A DNA stretch of 64,000 bases, from NCBI RefSeq assembly GCF_026627505.1, contig NZ_JAPNLK010000011.1, forward strand, positions 1 to 64,000, read 5' to 3'. This document shows, one piece after another, positions 35,256-43,017 of the stretch (its first letter is position 1; each line of letters starts with the position of its first letter). The notes below the pieces were generated by a model. The model was not told where the DNA came from, searched no databases, and saw only the letters and a list, made by a program, of their open reading frames with translations. This stretch comes from Streptomyces sp. H27-H5. Its GTDB lineage: Bacteria; Actinomycetota; Actinomycetes; Streptomycetales; Streptomycetaceae. A program made the position numbers and the translations under genes.

Positions 35256-35819
35256 TCAGCTGCGGGTGACGGTGTAGCCGGTGTCGTTCAGGGCGGCGGT
35301 CCACACATCGCGGTCGAACCACCGGGCGATGTCGGGTTGCCGTGTCGTGATGCCGTCCATCCTCGCCTGCCAGTCGGTGCCGGCACGACCGCGGTTGTCC
35401 TGGCAGCCGGTACAGCCGTCCTCGCCGTGGATGTGGCCGGCCATCCACGCGTTGACGGCGACGCCGAGGACGACGAGGTAGAGGTCCCCGCCGTTCTCCT
35501 CCAACGCGGTGGGGACGCCGGCGAGGATGAGCGCCAGTTCCGGGTTGTCGACCGGCGGCGTCGGCGGCTCCCCGATCACCCACTCGACGGTCCCGCCCTC
35601 CTCCGCCCTTCGCCGCTTCCCGGCGACGCAGTCCGGGCGGCCGTCGCCATGGAAGTGCCTGTGGGGGGAACGAGTCTGGATCCCGAGCCGTTCGGCCACG
35701 AGGCGCACACGGCGTCTGACGGTCTCGATGATCGTGTCGAGGCGCAACGCAAAGCCTCGACGGGCCAGTTCGGAGAGCGCCACGGCGACCGCGTCCTTGA
35801 ACGCCTTCGTGTTCCTCAT
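35256..35819 (-). CDS. Hypothetical protein with His- and Cys-containing centre
   Basis: The 187-residue protein (start MRNTKAFKD) has GGGAGG nine bases before ATG 35819; the nearer ATG at 35828 touches that site. It contains RLGIQTRSPHRHFHGDGRPDCVAG, GTVEWVIGEPPTPP, a hydrophobic DLYLVVLGVAVNAWMAG, then HIHGEDGCTGCQ and WFDRDVWTAALND. His and Cys clusters hint at metal binding, but no family is recognised. Codon use supports a real gene. Confidence 0.65.
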   Translation of the reverse strand: MRNTKAFKDAVAVALSELARRGFALRLDTIIETVRRRVRLVAERLGIQTRSPHRHFHGDGRPDCVAGKRRRAEEGGTVEWVIGEPPTPPVDNPELALILAGVPTALEENGGDLYLVVLGVAVNAWMAGHIHGEDGCTGCQDNRGRAGTDWQARMDGITTRQPDIARWFDRDVWTAALNDTGYTVTRS

Positions 35820-35828
35820 GGACGACAT

Positions 35829-36675
35829 CCTCCCGGATTCCCCAAGCGCTCTGACCCGTTTCGCACCTGTTCGCTCAGCCTTGTGCGTGCGCCGCCGTGG
35901 TGAGGCTGCGCGACCGACCGGACTGCGGTCCGCGCGAGTTCACGCTCGACTCCCGCGCCGGATACGGCCGATGCCCCCCCGCGCTTCGGTTTGGCATGAC
36001 AAGCGAGACACCGGACGCCCCTACCGCACCGGCAACCTCAGAGGTTGTTGTATTCATGGTCGAGCCGAGTGGTTTCCCTTTTCTGTTTCGAGTCAGTTTC
36101 GAGTGATCACCCGTAATTGGTTCACTGTTGAACGTCCTTAGTGAGTACAGATCAGGATGCTGATCGCACCCGTGTCGAGATTTCGGATCATGTTCCGCCC
36201 CATAGTGTTCGCCGTGGTCACGAAGTCGCTCGCTCGGCAAGTCGCCCGACAGGCCACGCAACACCTCACCCCACAGCTCACTCAATCAGTCGCTCTATCG
36301 AAATGAGGTGCCGGCCCATCATGAAGGTGAGGGCGGCGCTCATGTGCTTCGGGCGCGAAGTGCCTGGTGGGGGGAGCTGGTGTCGAGGTGTCGCCGCAGT
36401 CTTCCTGAATCGATGCCAACGGACTCTCCGTGAAATTCGAAATGCAGAACTCGGGCCGCCTTTTTCCCTAGCGGAGGCGGCACTTTCATCGAACAGGCGG
36501 AGTATTCCCGACCCGGTAACGCTTATGCGCCTCCCTTCACGCCGGGCCACGCCATCCATTGTCGTAACACCCCTGTGCGCTCGCCGAATCAAATGACTTC
36601 CGCCGGGCGGGCGTTGTACGTTTCTTACCGAAGGCATATTCCAACCAGCGGTTCTCACCGTTGAGAGGGACACGC
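35829..36675. other. Visibly AT-richer intergenic region upstream of the lanthipeptide cluster
   Basis: About 850 bp hold no convincing gene and are clearly richer in A and T than the surroundings (for example 36030-36130 and 36400-36660). A perfect palindrome GATCAG-GATG-CTGATC lies at 36150-36165. TTGTAC (36614-36619), 17 bp, then TATTCC (36637-36642) is a possible promoter 34 bp before the synthetase ATG. A 36-codon ATG frame at 35,996-36,106 lacks a ribosome site. The region may be horizontally acquired or a regulatory leader. Confidence 0.5.
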
Positions 36676-39351
36676 ATGACGAGCCACGCAATCGAAGTCG
36701 ACCTCGAAAGTCTGCTGCGCCAGGCGCTCCAGTCCACGGGTACGGGCAAGCATTGGGCGACCGACGCGGACGAGATGTGGTGCCGCCTCACACACCGCTC
36801 CGGCATACGACGCCAACAGGGCTGGAAACTGCACGTGTCCGCGACCGCCGCCTCCGCGCCAGACGTCCTCGTGAAGGCTCTGGACGTGTTGCTGGGCGAG
36901 GAGGCGGCCTTCAAATTCGTCCGGTCACTCGACCAGGTGAGCGCGCTCAACTCCCGTGCCACGCCGCGGGGGAGCTCGGGCAAGTTCCTCACCATCTACC
37001 CGCCCACCGACGAAGCCGCCGCCCGAATGGCGCGTGAACTGCACAAGGCCACGGCGGGATTGGCCGGCCCGCGGATCCTCTCCGACCAGCCGTACGCCCC
37101 GCACAGTCTGGTGCACTACCGCTACGGCGCCTTCGTCGGCCGGCGGCGGCTCTCGGACCAGGGACTGCTGGTGTGGTTCATCGAGGACCCCGACGGCAAT
37201 CCCGTGGAGGACAAGCGCACCGGTCAGTACTCCCCGCCCTCTTGGGCGATCAGCCCCTTCCCCGACTCGGTACCGCTTCCACCCCGACAGGAGAAGGCGG
37301 CGGGCAACCCCGTGGTGCTCGGCGGCCGGTTCTCGGTACGGGAGGCGATCCGGCACACCAACAAGGGCGGCGTCTACCGGGGAACGGACATCACCACGGG
37401 CGCACCCGTGGTCCTCAAGGAGGCCCGGCCGCACGTCGAGGGCGACTCGTCCGGCTCCGACGTACGCGACTGGCTGCGCGCCGAGGCCAGAACGCTGGAG
37501 AAGCTGAAGGCAACGGGACTGGCACCGGAGCCCCTCGCGATGTTCGAAACGGGCGGGCACCTGTTCCTCGCCCAGGAGGAAGTGCCGGGCGTGCCCCTGC
37601 GCACCTGGGTCGCCGAGCACTTCCGCGACGTCGGGAGCGAACGCTACCGGGCGGACGCACTCGCGCAGGTACGCCGGCTGGTGGACCTGGTCGCGGCGGC
37701 CCACGCCCAGGGCTGCGTACTGAGGGACTTCACGCCCGGCAACGTCATGGTCCGCCCCGACGGCGAACTGCGCCTCATCGACCTGGAGCTCGCCGTCCTG
37801 GAGGGCGACGTCACGCTCCCCACCCAGGTGGGAACCCCCGGCTTCAGCGCCCCCGAGCGCCTGAACGACGCGCCTGTCTCCCCGACCGCCGACTACTACA
37901 GCCTCGGCGCCACGGTGTGTTTCGTGCTCGGCGGGAAGGTACCGAACCTGCTGCCCGAGGAGCCGGCCACGAGGCCCGCAGAGCAACGGTTCGCCGAGTG
38001 GCTGACCGCCTGCGCCGGAACGCTGCGCCTGCCGGACGGCCTGCCCGAGATGATCCTCGGGCTGATGAAGGACGATCCCGGCGAGCGATGGGACCCCGCC
38101 AGGGCGAGTGAGGCACTCCGCGAGATCGACCCGACGCGGCGGCCGACCCACCCCACCACCGGAACGGAGCGTGCCGACGAACCGCACGCCGCGACGCAGG
38201 TCGCGGTCGCCGGCATGGTGAACCACCTCGTCGATTCGATGACCCCGGGCGACGACCGGCGACTGTGGCCCGTGTCCACCCTCGCCGGGGAGACCGACCC
38301 CTGCACCGTGCAACAAGGCGCGGCAGGTGCACTGGCCGTCCTGACGCGGTACTTCGAACTCACCGGCGACCCGCGCCTGCCCGACGTGCTCGCCACCGCC
38401 GGCAACTGGATCGCCGCCCGTACCGACACCCGCTCCATACGCCCGGGCCTGCACTTTGGCGGCCGCGGCATCGCCTGGGCGCTGTACGACGCCGGACGCG
38501 CCATCGACGACCGCGCCCTCACGGACCACGCGCTGGCCCTGGCCTTGGCGCCGCTGGAGTCGACGCCCAGTCACGACATCACCCACGGCTCCGCGGGCAG
38601 CGGACTCGCCGCCGCCCACCTGTGGAACCGTACCGGTGACCCGCGCCTGGCCGAGCTGGTCGTCGACGCGGCCGACCGGCTGGCCGCCGCCGCACGGCCC
38701 GAGCCGTCCGGCGTGAGCTGGCCGGTTCCCGCGGAAGCCGTTTCCACGGAGGCCGGCAAACGCTACCTCGGCTTCGCCCACGGAACGTCCGGCATCGGCT
38801 GCTTCCTCCTCACCGCCGCGGCCATCACGCACCGCTCCGAGCACATGGAGCTGGCCGTGGCGGCGGGAGAGCACCTGGTGGCCAACGCCGTGATGGTCGG
38901 CCAGGCGGCCCAGTGGCCGGCCCAGGCCACGGACGTGCCCACGGCCCCGTACTGGTGCCACGGTTCGGCGGGCATCGGCTCCTTCCTGGTACGCCTCTGG
39001 CAGCGGACCGGGGACAAACGGTTCGGCGATCTCGCCCGCGGCGCCACGCACGCCGTCATGGAACGCGCCTCTCGCGCCGCTCTCGCCCAGTGCCACGGGC
39101 TGGCGGGGAACGGCGACTTCCTCCTCGACATGGCCGAGGCCACCGGGGACCCCGCCTACCGCACGATGGCCGACGACCTGGCCCGTCTCCTCGTCTGCGA
39201 ACGGGCCCACCGCGAAAGCCACGTGGTCTTCCCCAACGAGTACGGGGACGTCTCCACCAGTTGGAGCGACGGATCCGCAGGAATCCTTGCCTTCCTCCTG
39301 CGAACCCGCCACACAGACCCCCGGCACTGGATGATCCGGCAGCCGGGCTGA
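36676..39351 (+). CDS. Class IV lanthipeptide synthetase (LanL)
   Basis: The 891-residue enzyme has the LanL order. A phospho-Ser/Thr lyase domain comes first (about 1-205: GWKLHVSATAA, FKFVRS, GKFLTIYPP, RYGAF). A Ser/Thr kinase domain follows (about 215-490: GGRFSVREAIRHTNKGG, Lys248 in VVLKEARP, Asp351 in LRDFTPGNVMV, LIDLEL, SAPERL). A LanC-like cyclase domain ends it (about 510-880: GFAHGTSGIG, YWCHGSAGIG, AQCHGLAGNG). The zinc ligands Cys761, Cys806 and His807 are present, which separates class IV from class III enzymes. It phosphorylates and eliminates Ser/Thr of the precursor, then cyclises with Cys to make (methyl)lanthionine. The precursor gene follows 44 bp downstream. Confidence 0.95.
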   Translation: MTSHAIEVDLESLLRQALQSTGTGKHWATDADEMWCRLTHRSGIRRQQGWKLHVSATAASAPDVLVKALDVLLGEEAAFKFVRSLDQVSALNSRATPRGSSGKFLTIYPPTDEAAARMARELHKATAGLAGPRILSDQPYAPHSLVHYRYGAFVGRRRLSDQGLLVWFIEDPDGNPVEDKRTGQYSPPSWAISPFPDSVPLPPRQEKAAGNPVVLGGRFSVREAIRHTNKGGVYRGTDITTGAPVVLKEARPHVEGDSSGSDVRDWLRAEARTLEKLKATGLAPEPLAMFETGGHLFLAQEEVPGVPLRTWVAEHFRDVGSERYRADALAQVRRLVDLVAAAHAQGCVLRDFTPGNVMVRPDGELRLIDLELAVLEGDVTLPTQVGTPGFSAPERLNDAPVSPTADYYSLGATVCFVLGGKVPNLLPEEPATRPAEQRFAEWLTACAGTLRLPDGLPEMILGLMKDDPGERWDPARASEALREIDPTRRPTHPTTGTERADEPHAATQVAVAGMVNHLVDSMTPGDDRRLWPVSTLAGETDPCTVQQGAAGALAVLTRYFELTGDPRLPDVLATAGNWIAARTDTRSIRPGLHFGGRGIAWALYDAGRAIDDRALTDHALALALAPLESTPSHDITHGSAGSGLAAAHLWNRTGDPRLAELVVDAADRLAAAARPEPSGVSWPVPAEAVSTEAGKRYLGFAHGTSGIGCFLLTAAAITHRSEHMELAVAAGEHLVANAVMVGQAAQWPAQATDVPTAPYWCHGSAGIGSFLVRLWQRTGDKRFGDLARGATHAVMERASRAALAQCHGLAGNGDFLLDMAEATGDPAYRTMADDLARLLVCERAHRESHVVFPNEYGDVSTSWSDGSAGILAFLLRTRHTDPRHWMIRQPG

Positions 39352-39395
39352 GCGACAGGGACCCCTGTCGCCACCGCACAGAGAAGGAGAATGTC

Positions 39396-39551
39396 ATGGA
39401 GAACCAGGACCTCAGCCTGCTCGCCCACCTGCACGCCCTTCCGGAGACCGACCCGGTCGGCGTCGACGGCGCGCCGTTCGCCGCGACCTGCGAGTGCGTC
39501 GGCCTGCTGACGCTGCTCAACACCATCTGTATCGGCATCAGCTGCGCCTAG
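39396..39551 (+). CDS. Class IV lanthipeptide precursor (LanA), venezuelin-like
   Basis: The 51-residue peptide has an acidic leader (MENQDLSLLAHLHALPETD, then PVGVDGAPFAA) and a C-terminal core from Thr31. The core holds four Cys (32, 34, 45, 50) and four Ser/Thr (Thr31, Thr39, Thr43, Ser49), written in pieces as TCECVGLLTLL and NTICIGISCA. Leader and core closely resemble the venezuelin/globisporin family as I remember it, with small substitutions. Up to four thioether rings are possible; the actual ring pattern cannot be read. ATG 39396 has AAGGAGA upstream. No dedicated leader protease is in the cluster, as is usual for class IV. Confidence 0.93.
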   Translation: MENQDLSLLAHLHALPETDPVGVDGAPFAATCECVGLLTLLNTICIGISCA

Positions 39552-39559
39552 CCGAGAAC

Positions 39560-39599
39560 CTCCGTCCGGTGGCCGCCCCCGGGCAGCCACCGGACGGAG
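39560..39599 (+). terminator. Strong hairpin between precursor and transporter genes (terminator/attenuator or mRNA stabiliser)
   Basis: CTCCGTCCGGTGGC (39560-39573) and GCCACCGGACGGAG (39586-39599) form a perfect 14-bp stem with a 12-base loop, nine bases after the precursor stop. No T-tract follows. Such hairpins after peptide genes commonly raise the precursor-to-transporter ratio by partial termination or protection of the upstream mRNA. Confidence 0.85.
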
Positions 39600-39658
39600 C
39601 CAAGGCCGCTGTGGCCGGCAGGCCCGCCGAAGACACCCCCGTGGACGAGGACCCGACC

Positions 39659-40771
39659 ATGCAGCCACACGCCGCAGACGACGCTCGCACCCGAGCGAAC
39701 CCCCCGACCGCCGCCCTCACCCACCCGGACCCCGCACGGCCCGCCGCGCAGCCCGTGTACGCCATCAGCACCCGCGGCCTGTTCAAGAGCTACGCGGGCC
39801 CGGACGGGACCACCACCCACGCCGTCCGCGGCCTGGACCTGGACGTGCTCCAAGGCGAGACCTTCGCCTTCCTCGGCCCCAACGGCGCGGGGAAGTCCAC
39901 CACCCTCGCCCTGCTGTGCGCCCTGGCCCGCCCCACCGCCGGACAGGCCACGGTGGCCGGCGTCGACGTCATCCGCCGGCCGGAGCAGGTACGAAGACTG
40001 GTCGGGATGCTCTTCCAACACAGCGCCCTGGACCCGGACCTGACGGCGGAACAGAACCTGCACATCCACGCGCGCCTCTACGGGCTGCGCCGCCGTCACG
40101 CCCGCCTGCGCGCCGCCGAGACGCTGGAGATGGTCGGCCTGACCGACCGCCGGCGTTCCCTGGTCCGCACCCTGTCCGGAGGCATGCGACGCCGCCTGGA
40201 ACTCGCCCGCGGTCTGCTCCACTCACCCCGGGTCCTGTTCCTCGACGAGCCGACCACCGGACTCGACCCGCACGCCCGCGCCCAGGTCTGGGAGCACCTG
40301 CGCGCCTTGCGCGACCGGCACGGCACCACGCTCTTCGTCACCACCCACTACCTGGAGGAAGCGGAGAACTGCGACCGCCTCGGCATCATCGACCACGGCC
40401 GACTCGTGACACGGGGCACGCCCCTCGCACTGAAGGCCGCGATCGGAGACGACCGGGTGGCGCTGCGCACCAGCGACGACACGGCGGCACGACAGGTCGT
40501 GGGCCGCACCGCGCCATCCGGTCTCGCCGTCACCCTGGACACCGAAGGGGTGACCCTGAGGGTGCCCGACGGCAGCGCCTGGATCCCCCGCCTGTGCGCG
40601 GCACTGGAAGCCCACGGCATCGCGGTCCACGCCGCGTCCGCGACCCCGCCGACGCTCGACGACGTCTTCTTCCACCACACCGGCCGCAGCATCCACGCCC
40701 CCCGGCCCCACCGGACACCGGCCACTGCCATCCCGAGCGCAACCACGCCGGCGACCGAGGAGGCCCCATGA
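39659..40771 (+). CDS. ABC transporter ATP-binding protein of the lanthipeptide cluster (LanT)
   Basis: The 370-residue protein has Walker A GPNGAGKST, Q-loop MLFQHSALD, signature LSGGMRRRLELARGLL, Walker B VLFLDEPTTGLDP and the H-loop VTTHYLEEAE. It also has a DrrA-like C-terminal domain (LDDVFFHHTGRSI). It powers export together with the permease encoded by the overlapping next gene. ATG 39659 has GAGG eight bases upstream; about 38 low-complexity residues precede the conserved domain. In venezuelin-type clusters this pair is LanT/LanH. Confidence 0.92.
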   Translation: MQPHAADDARTRANPPTAALTHPDPARPAAQPVYAISTRGLFKSYAGPDGTTTHAVRGLDLDVLQGETFAFLGPNGAGKSTTLALLCALARPTAGQATVAGVDVIRRPEQVRRLVGMLFQHSALDPDLTAEQNLHIHARLYGLRRRHARLRAAETLEMVGLTDRRRSLVRTLSGGMRRRLELARGLLHSPRVLFLDEPTTGLDPHARAQVWEHLRALRDRHGTTLFVTTHYLEEAENCDRLGIIDHGRLVTRGTPLALKAAIGDDRVALRTSDDTAARQVVGRTAPSGLAVTLDTEGVTLRVPDGSAWIPRLCAALEAHGIAVHAASATPPTLDDVFFHHTGRSIHAPRPHRTPATAIPSATTPATEEAP

Positions 40772-41658
40772 CCGCACCCGCCCTCCCGGCCTCGGACGCC
40801 GCCGGCACCCCGAAGGCCCCCGGCGCCCCCGCCGGCACCGACCGGGAGCCGGGGACCCCGCTGCGTCACGAACTGCGCGCGGTCCACGCCCTGATCTACC
40901 GCGATCTGCTGCGCCTGTCCGCCCAACCCACCCACACCGCCCTGATGTTGCTCCAGCCGGTGCTCTACCTCTTCATCCTGGGGGGCGGTCTCGCCGCCCT
41001 GATCCCCAACTCCTCGCTGGGCGTCGGATACCAGACCTACCTCTTCCCGGGCATGCTGATGATGACCGTGCAGACGCCGGCCATCATGGTCGGCATCCGC
41101 CTGATCACCGACCGACAGAGCGGCTACCTGCGCGAACTCCTCATGGCCCCGGTCCGCCGGTCCACCCTGCTCCTCGGATGCTGCGCCGGCGGCACCATCG
41201 TCTCCACGGTCCAGGGCGTCGTCCTGCTCGCCCTGGCCGGCGCCGTCGGCCTGCCCTACGACCCGCTCCTCATGGTGCTGCTCCTCGCCGGCATGATCCT
41301 CACCTCCTTCACCATCACCGCCCTGTCCCTGGCCCTGGCCGTGAGCCTCACCCGGCCCGAGGTCTTCCACATGCTGCTCGGCCTGGTGATGATGCCGCTG
41401 TTGTTCCTCTCCGGCGGCTTCTTCCCGCTCGGGAACCTGCCGGGCTGGGCCCAGACGCTCGCCGCCGTCAACCCGCTCGCCTACGGAGTGGACCTGCTCC
41501 GCCGCTGCATCGCGCTGCGGGTACCGGACCAGGCGGCCACAGCGGGCATCGAGTGGTCCGACTGGCAACCTCCCCTGTTCCTGGAAGGCGGCCTCCTGTC
41601 GGCCGGCGGAGTCCTGGCCCTGGTCTGGGCCGCCCACCGGTTCAGCCGCCCCGAATGA
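40768..41658 (+). CDS. ABC-2 type permease of the lanthipeptide cluster (LanH)
   Basis: The 296-residue protein has six membrane helices in the ABC-2/DrrB pattern: ALMLLQPVLYLFILGGGL, YLFPGMLMMTVQTPAIMVGI, RELLMAPVRRSTLLLG, and GLVMMPLLFLSGGFFPLGNLP near the end. Its ATG overlaps the stop of the ATPase gene (ATGA), so the two are made together. It probably exports the modified peptide or protects the producer. The cluster ends here; the next gene is convergent. Confidence 0.92.
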   Translation: MTAPALPASDAAGTPKAPGAPAGTDREPGTPLRHELRAVHALIYRDLLRLSAQPTHTALMLLQPVLYLFILGGGLAALIPNSSLGVGYQTYLFPGMLMMTVQTPAIMVGIRLITDRQSGYLRELLMAPVRRSTLLLGCCAGGTIVSTVQGVVLLALAGAVGLPYDPLLMVLLLAGMILTSFTITALSLALAVSLTRPEVFHMLLGLVMMPLLFLSGGFFPLGNLPGWAQTLAAVNPLAYGVDLLRRCIALRVPDQAATAGIEWSDWQPPLFLEGGLLSAGGVLALVWAAHRFSRPE

Positions 41659-41712
41659 CACACGGACGCGAGACTGAAACAGGCTCGGGATCACGACGCG
41701 CAGGCGTTGGAC

Positions 41713-42858
41713 TCAGCCCGAGAGCGCCTTGTCCCAGTTGCGGTTGACGGTGCGTCGCGCATTCTCCGTCTGTGCCTCCGTCGGGAACGTCGGCGTGCCC
41801 TCGACCGTCGGCAGTTTCTCCGCGGCGGCCTTGTCGAGTGTGCCGTTCTTCCTCATCGCGTCCATGAGGACGGGGCGCGCATAGGCGGCGAGCCGGAGGT
41901 TCTGGCCCTCCGGGCTGAAGAGGTACTCCTGCCACAGGCGTGCCGCCGCGGGGTGCGGGGCGTCCTTGTTCACCCCGTTCGCGTAGTACTGGGCGAAGCT
42001 GCCGTCGAAGGGGATGGCGGTCCGCCAGTCGATGTCAGCGCCCTTCTTCCTGAAGTCGTCGGCATATCCGAGGTTGAGGAAGTCCCAGTCGATGCTGATC
42101 GGGGTCTGGCCCTTCGCGATCGTGGTCACCGAGGATTCGAGCGGGATGAAGTTGCCGTTCTTGCGGAGGTCGGCGAAGAAGTCGATACCGGGCTGGATGT
42201 TGTCGAAGGAACCCCCGTTCGCCAGGGCCGCCGCGTACACCCCGGCGAAGGCGGAGCCGGACTTGGTGGGGTCGCCGTTGAGCGCGACCTTGCCCTTGTA
42301 CTCGGGCCTGCGCAGATCGGCGAACGTCGAGGGGCAGGTCTTGACGCGCTTGGCGTCGCAGCCGATCGAGATGTAGCCGCCGTAGTTGTTGTACCAGCGG
42401 GCCCGCGGGTCCTTCTGCTCCTCGGGGATCTGGTCGTACTCGGCGACCTCGTACGGAGCGAGCAGGCCCTGCCGGGCCGCGGACTGCGCGAACGAGCCCC
42501 CCACGTCGATCACGTCGGGGGCGAGGCCTGCGGCCCGGTGCTCCTTCAGGGCGTCGATCTCGTCCTGGCTGGTCCCTTCCGGGTTCTCCACCGTGACCTT
42601 GATCCCGTACTTCTTCTCGAAGCCTTCGATCAGCGCGCCGTAGTTGGCCCAGTCGCTCGGCAGCGCGATCGTGTTGAGCGAGCCCTCCTTCTTTGCCGCC
42701 GCGGTCAGCGCCGCCATGCCGCCGGTGTCCGCGGCGGAGGTGGCCACCGCGGGCGCTCTGGGCGTGGCGTCGGGCTTGTCTCCACAGGCGCCGAGGGGCG
42801 CCGCCGCGAGAGCCAGGCAGGCGGCGACGGAGGCTGTCCGGAGACGGGATGCGGGCAC
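41713..42858 (-). CDS. Solute-binding lipoprotein of an ABC importer (polyamine/iron-type)
   Basis: The 381-residue protein has a lipoprotein signal with lipobox LGAC near residue 25 and a periplasmic binding protein fold: LNTIALPSDWANYGALIEGFEKKYGIKVTVENPEGTSQDEIDAL, APDVIDVGGSFAQSAA, YISIGCDAKRVK and SIDWDFLNLGYADDF. It resembles spermidine/putrescine or ferric-type binders. No permease or ATPase gene of an importer is adjacent, so it must work with a transporter encoded elsewhere. It is convergent with the lanthipeptide exporter and probably unrelated to it. Confidence 0.87.
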   Translation of the reverse strand: MPASRLRTASVAACLALAAAPLGACGDKPDATPRAPAVATSAADTGGMAALTAAAKKEGSLNTIALPSDWANYGALIEGFEKKYGIKVTVENPEGTSQDEIDALKEHRAAGLAPDVIDVGGSFAQSAARQGLLAPYEVAEYDQIPEEQKDPRARWYNNYGGYISIGCDAKRVKTCPSTFADLRRPEYKGKVALNGDPTKSGSAFAGVYAAALANGGSFDNIQPGIDFFADLRKNGNFIPLESSVTTIAKGQTPISIDWDFLNLGYADDFRKKGADIDWRTAIPFDGSFAQYYANGVNKDAPHPAAARLWQEYLFSPEGQNLRLAAYARPVLMDAMRKNGTLDKAAAEKLPTVEGTPTFPTEAQTENARRTVNRNWDKALSG

Positions 42859-43017
42859 AAAGGCTCCATTACGGCCGATCGTCCACTGATCGAGGCCAGC
42901 GTACGTTCGGCGGCCTCGCCGCGCAGTCCCAGACGCTCCAGGTCGCAGACGCTCCCGGTCCCGGGGCGGTCGCGGTGCCCGACGGGTGTGTGCGTCGCCT
43001 CCCGGACCGGAGGGTTC

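Noticed and set aside
35996..36106. 36-codon ORF (MTSETPDAPTAP...) upstream of the lanthipeptide cluster, considered as a second precursor peptide
   Set aside because: It has no Cys, no ribosome-binding site and no resemblance to the precursor leader.
36278..36691. 137-codon minus-strand ORF in the AT-richer region
   Set aside because: Composition is not protein-like, no ribosome site is visible and it overlaps the likely promoter and start of the synthetase gene.
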